Part shown: piece after piece, positions 56,961 to 64,000 of the stretch | Layout: every line of letters starts with the position of its first letter | Position numbering within the stretch: position 1 is the stretch's first letter | Assembly (NCBI GenBank): GCA_947650285.1 | Contig: CANTFL010001429.1 | Coordinates: 62,001-126,000, forward strand | Reading direction: 5' to 3' | DNA: 64,000 bases | Source of the DNA: Hyaloperonospora brassicae | Taxonomy: Eukaryota > Oomycota > Peronosporomycetes > Peronosporales > Peronosporaceae | The notes under the pieces: model-generated | Seen by the model: only the letters and a program-made list of their open reading frames with translations | Databases searched by the model: none | What the model was told of the DNA's origin: nothing | Translations under genes and position numbers: made by a program

Positions 56961-58852
56961 CTGGCAAGAGTGTGCACCATTACATCAAGGGTCCTTTTGA
57001 AATCAAGAATAGAATTAGATATACTCAACACAGTGCAAAAATTTTAAAGTCCAAGACACGTGTACACGTTAAAGGTAAGTCAAAGCGTGGGCTAAATTAT
57101 GCCTGTTATCGAGCCTCCAGGAGCATATATTGTAGATGTCTCGTTTGGAAACTTAAAGAGAAAAGTCGATCCGGAGTGGGCAATCGCGTCCAGCGAACGA
57201 TAAGTCTCGTCACACAATAGGCTGATGGCCCAGTATATGGCACCGCTTTATGTCTCGTCGCACGGCGTGCCGGTTACCCAAGACAATACCGCTTTAAAAC
57301 TCGTGAACGGCGAGCCAGTGACCCCATCGACGACACTATGTCAAATACTCGTCAAATAACGAGTGGGTGGGTCTTTAACCAAGGACACCGTAATGTTTTA
57401 TTCGGGCGCATACTGCGCCTATTATATTTGTAAAAGCGTGAAAACGCCGACGTCTACCCATTGGTACGTGGTGACAGGATTATAGAAACGAAAACTGCTG
57501 AGCTCAGGCAGTCTTCTGAATAATAGAGTGAGTCGTTGGAGGTATTCAGATACTCGGGAGCCACAACTGGACCAGAAGAAGTGAACCGCGAAGGGAATTG
57601 ACACGACGTACTAGCCCAACTGCGCCGACAATCTCGGCGATTGTTGTGTTATTACATTGAGACTATATTGCCACACATTTGACTAGCTACCATACCACAA
57701 TATTGTAGTTGCTACCCCGAAGAGAAGGTCGGGTGGTACATCGTACTTCAAAAGTAGCAATTGAGGAAGAAGTTTCATTATCCTGGTAGCAGTTCTTATT
57801 ACCTAAGTCGAATTGGTCATGATATAATGCAATTACAAAATATCAATGTAGAATATTCGCGTGCTTTAGCTTGCTTATGGGTAATGTTTTAAAAAAATGA
57901 GCGCTGAACAAGACATAAAATGTAGGCATGCGTCCACTTTGGAAGAGTTGTAATTATATAGAGCCTGGAATCGTAAAAATTCTTGTTATCCTACGTAACA
58001 TCCAACGGGAGGACTAAAATGATACATGTTCTCTCTTGCTCCACGACGTGCTCGCCAAATTGTGGTGGAGTGGAGATCACAAATATCTTGTCTTCCCGAA
58101 TCTCCACTGGCGCCCGGACGACCGACGAACGGACGGATAAATTCTTTTTTGTGCTCTGAGGTTTCTTGCTCACCTTGTGTACCCCTCGATGGGACGGGTT
58201 GCGCTCTTCTTTTGTGAATTTGAGCTGAAGCTAAACTTAATCGTTTTGGGGATAGGTGTTCATCGGGTGTAAATTTGTCATCCGGGCAAACGTGAAGTGG
58301 ATCAAGTAGAAATTTTTCACTCGATCGCAAGTGCCCCTGGGTGCTCTACCAGAGTCGCCTGTATTTAAAAGTGATGCTCGAGCCGCGAGACTTCTGACCA
58401 CTTATGTCGTCTCACGATCTAAAATCTGAACTGTTTGGTTCCCTGCGCCCTATCGAAGTTGAGGGGGGGGTGGTAATTGACTTCGGCCTGGCCAATCCAT
58501 CCAAAGGCGAAGTTTGTAAAGACGGGGGTGACTCTTTATTCGACGGGAGGCCAAATTTCCTGTCCGGGAAAAGTCGACGCATGTCTTTCGTTGCAAACTC
58601 AATTCTGTTAAATGTCAACCAACTAAATTCAAATCCTTTGACTATGACTATCTATTCGCTATATCTCTGTTGTGTATAGCCTGTCTATGTCATTTACCTC
58701 TTGCATCATGTCGTTCACAGAATACACTCCGTAGTGGATGAAGGGGTAGTAAATCGCGGCGTAGTAAATCGTGGTGCAGTGAATCGCGATGCAGTGGACT
58801 GCGGGGTAGTGGATCGCGGTATGTGATCCACATCAATTAAGTTTTCACGCAG
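56961..58852. other. Unassigned stretch with a possible primer site and a 15-bp tandem repeat
   Basis: No gene is supported. At 58107 the plus strand reads TGGCGCCCGGACGACC directly after CTCCAC, which looks like an LTR end and tRNA primer site, but no LTR start could be fixed. A frame at 58404-58679 (+) starts MSSHDLKSELFGSLRPIEVE and is unrecognised. A 15-bp tandem repeat lies at 58746-58820. Confidence 0.4.
58746..58820. repeat. Five tandem 15-bp units
   Basis: The units read GTAGTAAATCGCGGC, GTAGTAAATCGTGGT, GCAGTGAATCGCGAT, GCAGTGGACTGCGGG and GTAGTGGATCGCGGT. The period is exactly 15 bp with drift between units. Related GATCGCG words are scattered through the next 2 kb. Confidence 0.8.
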
Positions 58853-59095
58853 TTATGTGTCCACACAACCAAGCATTACACATCCAGGGTGGATCGTGAT
58901 CAATCTTTCGTGTCTTTGATCAGGCATCCACCGTCGGATCGTAGTCACTTTAAGACCTCGCATGTTTGATGTGCTTGGCGATCCACTCCTCCAGCTTGCT
59001 TCCATATTAACCCATCTTCCATTGCCGTTAGCGATCCAGTACTCCGGTTGATGTTTACCCTTGAGTGATACGGTTCTTGTAATTTGGTGATTCAA
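58853..59095 (-). pseudogene. Possible chromodomain-like tail of the minus Gypsy element
   Basis: An 80-codon frame contains VSLKGKHQPEYWIANGNGRW, which has the spacing of a chromodomain strand (basic patch, then aromatic and Trp). WVNMEASWRSGSPS follows. It sits about 1.5 kb beyond the integrase C-terminus. The assignment is weak. Confidence 0.3.
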
Positions 59096-60549
59096 GCCCT
59101 TGATCGCGGGTCGCGATCGGTCAATTATCGATCCTCGACTATACTCCTAATTGACTGTTAGTTAGATCAATCCGAATGACTTCATCAGTTGTTTTCTGTC
59201 ACTAAGTCGTCTGATCCCATACTGCGTCCCAACGCCACGGTCTGATCTCGTGATCATTTTATTACAATCGTCCCCTGCACCATTAGTCGACAAACGATGT
59301 CGACCTAGCTGTGCATCCTCTTGCATCTTGACATGTATTGACTTTCAGAACTCCTCAGTACTGCGATCTGGCTGGTCATGCCTCATCGGATTGATACCTA
59401 CGATCTTCCTTATCGTGTAGACGTCATAAATGTTCTTGTCGATCGTCGATCGTCCTCGTTGAGCGGGTATTGCAACCCTCCATCTTCGGTTGGGATGGCG
59501 TCTGGATGATTGCTGGACCAGTCTTGTACCCTACAATACTCGACTATGATCCCGTCTGAACGATTGGTGGAATTTCGATGAACACGACCACCCTCATTAG
59601 GATTGTTGTCCTTGATGGAATCAGACTCTCAATTTTTTTAAATTGGTGTAAGCTTGACCGTGTTCCTCACTGATTCCGAGCAAATACATATTCGCCAGTA
59701 ACTTCACCTTCTTTTTCCTTTCAAAATATTGTCGGTTTGTATCACCGCAAAGCATTCGGCCTCATTTCTGGATCATTTTTGTTCCTTTCTATCCTCGACC
59801 GTGATCGCGTCTGGCTTATGGGTGGACTTTCTATGAATCAGATCAGCTACCTCGTGATAGGCATCCTCAATTGCAATGGTCTCTACAACACCGATCACTT
59901 CACTTGATCTATCACGCGCTCAAAAGCAATCAATTAACTATCCTTTAGTATCGATCACCAAAACTACCTCCATTACGTATAGATCTTCCATCGATTTCTT
60001 CTTCGTCGATAGTCACATAAATTCATCTCCTTTGCCTTTTCATATATATCCACTGCGATCGGGCTTCAATATCCTGGATCGACACACGTCAAATCTCTCC
60101 CACTTCTCCCTCTGCACCCATCTTGCAGGCCAATTCCGATCCGACACATCGGTTATTCTTCCTTTGTCTCTTCGTGTGATTGCATCACCTCTAAACGATT
60201 CTTGCTGACCAGATCGCGATCAAACTCTTGCTGCAAGGCTTTAAAGTTCAAGTCTTCGTCTTATATACAAGTCAGATCACCAGACCACTTCCACTTCACC
60301 GAATACTGGCGTTTAATTCTTACGAAACGGGTCTTCTTACCAGATCCCACGTCCATTACCTTCTCTACTTTAAATTTATCTTCATTCAATGTGCACTCCC
60401 ACTGTCTTCCGGCAGCATTGATTCATAAAAATCGAGGCAATCCGCCTCCTCAACATTTAACTGGTTTCTCGGTCGATCCGGGAACTTCTTTACTCGCTTA
60501 AGATTAGATATATGTACCAGTGGAAATAATATAATTGAAGTATTCGGAA

Positions 60550-61420
60550 CTTCTTAAAGCACTGCTTGTCGATCGCAGAGTTCCTTTACCCGGAATGGTC
60601 CATGTACCAGGTGTGCCAACATTCGGGCGTACCCTTCTTTTACTCGATCCAAATAGAGCCATACTTGCGATACAACTTCGATGATCCTTCCTCAGTATTG
60701 TGTCGATCGACCGGACCTTGGATCGCGATCCGTAGTTGATCGCTCACGACTTATCTTGCTCGTTAATACTGACGCTCTTTATAATACCGCCAACTTCGGG
60801 GTTCTCGGTCCAATCGTTTGGTGCTACCCAAGGGAAAAGTCGCTTTTAATATCGATCGTGTGTCCTAACTGTGGATCAGGTAGAATGGAGTATCTCCTAA
60901 AACACGATCCTATGCCGTATTGATGGCGAACCCATCGGCGGATTCGTCCCAATCCTTCTGATTCGTATCCGTGACAGACATTTCCAAGCCTCTCGTCAGT
61001 GTTTGCACCATTCGTTCTGCTTTCCCATTCTTTTGAGGTCGGTACGTTATTGTTGCCTGTTGCTTCTGCTCCGCGATCCGATTGAACGCTTGGAAGAAAG
61101 TGGACATGAAACCTGGCTCTCGATCGAGGCGGATCACTTTAATGATCCCAAATCTTCAAAAATAATACTACTCGTCACTCTTAGCGATCGTATGTGAAGC
61201 TCTGGAGGAACTCGACTTGGTAATCACATTCCCTGAGAACAGATTTACCCAAAACAACACTCGGTGATTTTTTTAAAGATCGCGCTCAAGACGGTATGTG
61301 ATCAATCGCGATTATTTGAAACGGGTTAGTGGCTTGGAGATTACCCGGAGATTCGCCGCGAAGAACAGATTTTCATTTTTTCAGTCGTGCAATCAACATA
61401 TTCTCCCACATAGCACTGAT
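60550..61420 (-). pseudogene. Gypsy integrase core and C-terminus, broken
   Basis: The open part (60910-61137) reads MIRLDREPGFMSTFFQAFNR and then TITYRPQKNGKAERMVQTLT, where the Glu of K-A-E-R-M-V is the third catalytic residue. It ends ADGFAINTA. Downstream frames with LGSTKRLDREPRRWRYY continue to about 60550 with stops. The first catalytic Asp region is not readable. Confidence 0.65.
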
Positions 61421-61439
61421 AACTCCGATAAAGTCCTCT

Positions 61440-61676
61440 TCAGTGAAAGTTAGACCAAATTAGTTGGTATGTTTGGTTCATACCTTGGTATCCGCCCTCC
61501 AGACTGGAGTGGTAGTGATGTAGGAAATCTTGCTGCTGTCGTTCTGGTATCACTAAACAAACCACCTCCACCCGATTATCCGGATCTTCCGTTGATTGAG
61601 AGTAGGAAAAAAAACCGTTCTCGTCTTCTTTTATATTCGTACACGATCCGAGCACATAGTTTCGCTGCTTCGACAC
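61440..61676 (-). pseudogene. Gypsy integrase zinc-binding domain
   Basis: An open frame of 78 codons ends IPERQQQDFLHHYHSSLEGG and YQGMNQTYQLIWSNFH. This is the N-terminal part of the H-H-C-C zinc domain of integrase: the first His is present, the Gly-Gly-His position reads Gly-Gly-Tyr, and the Cys pair falls after the stop. Confidence 0.6.
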
Positions 61677-61731
61677 TCAACTTCGTCATGTCCCCGATTT
61701 GGAATTTTTTCATGTTGGCGATCCATTTTTC

Positions 61732-62227
61732 CTATTCCTGCGCTTTCTTAATTCTCTCGATTGTGACCTGCCGAACGAATTCTTCTTGTAGTACTTCAGG
61801 CGATCGACGTCTCTTTACGGCTGATCGAATGACGGCAGCTATTTTCACGACCGAATCGACACCTTTGGGTGCAACAACTCGTCCAAATGGTTGAACGAAC
61901 ATAAATACTGACGACCTTGATTGGATATAGCGATCAATCCTTGCTTGCCAATCGATCAGCACTCTGATTCCAGCTCCTCTTTATATGTAGGAATTCGTGG
62001 ATGGGCCATGATCGGAGTTACTCCATAGCATTATGACGTAACACCTGAAATATGGGCACTTTGCAATCGAATTTTTCGCGCATCTGTTTGACCACTAAGT
62101 CAGAATCGCCACAAATGATGATGCCTCCCCGCGTTTGATTTGCCAAGAGATTAAAACCTAGTAGCAATCCACGGTACTCGGCCTCGTTTACTGTTAAGTC
62201 CGTCGCATATTCGGCTCCAGCAGCCAC
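61732..62227 (-). pseudogene. Gypsy RNase H, broken
   Basis: 62018-62227 reads LTVNEAEYRGLLLGFNLLAN and IIICGDSDLVVKQMREKFDC. It contains the Glu in N-E-A-E-Y and the Asp in C-G-D-S, both catalytic in RNase H. A second frame at 61732-61962 continues towards integrase, with EVLQEEFVRQVTIERIKKAQ. The frames are separated by stops. Confidence 0.7.
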
Positions 62228-62672
62228 TATGTTACATTCTCGGAGCTTCCATACAACTGCGCTATTTGCCCCGCCTTCTCGTTTGGCTCGGACCTATTCA
62301 TCAAAACTGATTACCCAAATACTTTCACCCTTCTCCATCGTTGGTAGTAGCACACTTATAGTATGTTTTGGTTGTTTCTGAGGGGCGATCGCAATCAACA
62401 TCAAGTCAATCTCTTTGCGCGGGTTAAGTAGGCGTCTGTGTACCCAGGATTTCATCTTCTTCCCTTTCAAACTTCTTCATCTCAAGCGTCCAATTCGTAA
62501 GCAACGCCGCCCATCTTCCTAGCTCCGCATTCAGGCCTGAAGGTTGTACCAGCTAGGCTGAGGTCAAATGATGAATGAGCACCTTAAATTCTCGTGAACT
62601 TAACATAGTGTAGCCGATTTTCAGGATGCGAAACAGAGCTAAAACCTCTTTTTTCACCATTCCATAGTTGAT

Positions 62673-63043
62673 CTAGTTGGGTTTTAGCAATCGGCTCGTA
62701 AACGTTTCGGGATAGTATGTTCTATCGTATTCTTGTATCATATCTACAGATACTGACCATTTACTAGCATAGACCACGATCACTGGATGACGATCCAAAT
62801 CAAAGTGTTTAAGAATTGGAGTTTTAGCGATCTTATCACTCAACATGGTGGACGAAATCATCACTTATCCCATCGACTACTGTTAGTGGAGGCCCGGTCG
62901 CCCCCTATAACATAAGAAAACGCTGGATCGATTCCTACTACAAAGATATGACCTATATCGATATCACATTGATCTTTGCGATCGTTTGATTTCGGACCGC
63001 CCCCTGTAATACCGATCCGATCTGGATCACTATCCCCCGACAT
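62673..63043 (-). pseudogene. RT-to-RNase H linker and RNase H start
   Basis: Two frames are present. The first (62861-63043) begins MSGDSDPDRIGITGGGPKSN and is an acidic linker. The second (62673-62864) reads ILKHFDLDRHPVIVVYASKW followed by DRTYYPETFTSRLLKPN, the first strand of RNase H with the catalytic Asp position changed to Tyr-Ala-Ser. Confidence 0.55.
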
Positions 63044-63152
63044 TTTCCATCGTGAACTCTCTGTTCACTCGGCATAGGTGACTACATCTCTTCCGTGCGG
63101 CGGATTTCGTGATAATCCTCTTCGTGTAGTTAGTAGAGCACTGATGCGTATA

Positions 63153-63596
63153 TTAAAAAGTCTTCACGGAATTGGTATAGTGATTCGAACTTCCCAGGAA
63201 CAACTGCATCGACCGCAGAGTTCGAGGAAAGGGAATATCAATTAGCGATACGAGGTCCTTTGGGTGGGCTTCCAATTTATCGAGTTTTACTGGATGACCG
63301 AGATAATCCAACTTGCGCCGTCCCCAATAACGTATGGTCAGGCTGATCGACAGATTCTTCATGTCGCATACTCGTAGCAAATCCTTCTGCAATTTCATGT
63401 AGATCAGTCTATACAATAGCAATAGAATGCCCTCGCCATTTTTCTTGATAATTGCGACGATCGGCGAAGCCCATGGTGATGTGGAAGGTCGAATAATATT
63501 GGCTGATACCACTCCTTTAATTAAATCCGCTAGCGTTTCACTGAACTTGGGCGCTACAGGCCGTAATCTCTGTGCAATCGGGCTCGCTCCTCTCAT
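63153..63596 (-). pseudogene. Gypsy reverse transcriptase with the catalytic palm deleted
   Basis: An open frame of 147 codons joins the RT fingers directly to the thumb. The fingers read PIAQRLRPVAPKFSETLADL and STSPWASPIVAIIKKNGEG. The thumb reads NLSISLTIRYWGRRKLDYLG and KDLVSLIDIPFPRTLRSMQL. The intervening palm, including the YxDD motif and both catalytic aspartates, is absent, by family comparison on the order of 150 residues. The junction lies near LLLLYRLIYMKLQKDLLRV. The deletion keeps the frame open, which is why it looks like a tidy protein. Confidence 0.7.
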
Positions 63597-64000
63597 GGCA
63601 AAGATCGTACACTGCCCCCCGCGCGGCTGGAGGGTAGTGCGATCCCTTTACCAATAAGAAGGTGCTTGTTTCTCCAGATCAATTATCGCAAACGTTTCTG
63701 GTCATCAGTCAGCGGGATGTCTGAATCTCCTGCCTGAACATCTTTAATCGTGAATGCGGCAGTAGACGTAACAATATCAGGCAATACCGCCATGTGCTGA
63801 TCCACATCCTCGGCGTTCAGTTTCCCAATTTCATTACGATAGATTGAGACATCCGTCTCTCCCGAAATTCGATTATCCTCCAGACATGGCTCTTCATCGA
63901 TCTTTGCATCTGGCGAAGGTCCAGCCTATTTATTATACTGATCGCTTGCTCCGTCGTTCGTAGTTTGTTTTTGAATCATGTTAAATACAGGCAATTCGCC
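63597..64000 (-). pseudogene. Protease-RT linker at the window edge
   Basis: On the minus strand, pieces such as NRISGETDVSIYRNEIGKLN, EDVDQHMAVLPDIV and WRNKHLLIGKGIALP match the segment before RT in this Gypsy family, with frameshifts. The true start lies outside the window. Confidence 0.5.

Larger units (their letters stand above)
58853..64000 (-). mobile_element. Decayed Ty3/Gypsy pol, truncated by the window edge
   Basis: Pol domains run right to left on the minus strand: protease-RT linker (63.6-64.0 kb), RT, RNase H, integrase and a possible chromodomain-like tail near 58.9-59.1 kb. It belongs to a different Gypsy family from the two upstream elements, judged by its motifs. Every domain has stops or frameshifts. 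No 3' LTR could be placed and the 5' end lies beyond the window. Confidence 0.75.

Noticed and set aside
1..64000. tRNA and rRNA genes
   Set aside because: I looked for B-box-like GGTTCGAATCC with an upstream A box and for conserved rRNA blocks and found none. A covariance-model scan would be more reliable.
1..64000. CRISPR arrays, prokaryotic operons or phage genes
   Set aside because: The regular arrays present (13, 15, 37, 60 and 67 bp) have no unique spacers, and genes are single, eukaryotic in type and without ribosome binding sites.

Overview
The window looks like nuclear DNA of an oomycete, most likely a Peronosporales plant pathogen (Phytophthora or a downy mildew). Four things point there. 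The Ty3/Gypsy and probable Ty1/Copia relics are of oomycete type. One promoter matches the oomycete core promoter (Inr TCATT plus FPR AATTTGC). A decayed gene keeps short GT-AG introns of 64 and 83 bp. Two genes encode secreted proteins resembling oomycete families. There are no prokaryotic operons, ribosome binding sites or CRISPR arrays. Species cannot be fixed from the sequence.

Layout. 1-13.3 kb is gene-poor, A+T-rich DNA with a 67-bp minisatellite and one decayed reading frame. 13.4-19.8 kb is the only G+C-richer stretch. It holds a secreted repeat-rich protein (13368-14717, minus) and a Spp2/GPKOW-type G-patch splicing protein (18706-19779, minus). About 21.05-28.67 kb is a Ty3/Gypsy element with two nearly identical LTRs but a ruined gag-pol. 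28.98-41.01 kb is a giant inverted repeat: two head-to-head copies of another dead Gypsy element, about 5.6 kb per arm, around an 841-bp spacer. Only the right copy keeps its chromodomain and 3' LTR, to about 42.37 kb. A Gag/protease relic, probably Copia, lies at 43.8-44.6 kb, followed by about 7 kb with no gene.

52.0-53.1 kb holds a decayed 6-phosphogluconolactonase gene. Next to it is a small secreted protein gene (53375-54115, minus). Upstream of that gene are a readable oomycete core promoter, exactly 21 tandem 13-bp units centred on the palindrome TGACGTCA, and then a roughly 610-bp element with terminal inverted repeats. From 55.7 kb to the end there are nested retroelement pieces: a Gag-like frame, a diverged 3' LTR, and a decayed minus-strand Gypsy pol running off the right edge whose reverse transcriptase has lost its catalytic palm.

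Only three genes look intact: two secreted proteins and one splicing factor. Most of the rest is repeat-derived. The points most worth following up are the long palindrome (a possible hairpin RNA source), the TGACGTCA array in a secreted-protein promoter, and the conflict between young-looking repeat identity and old coding decay.
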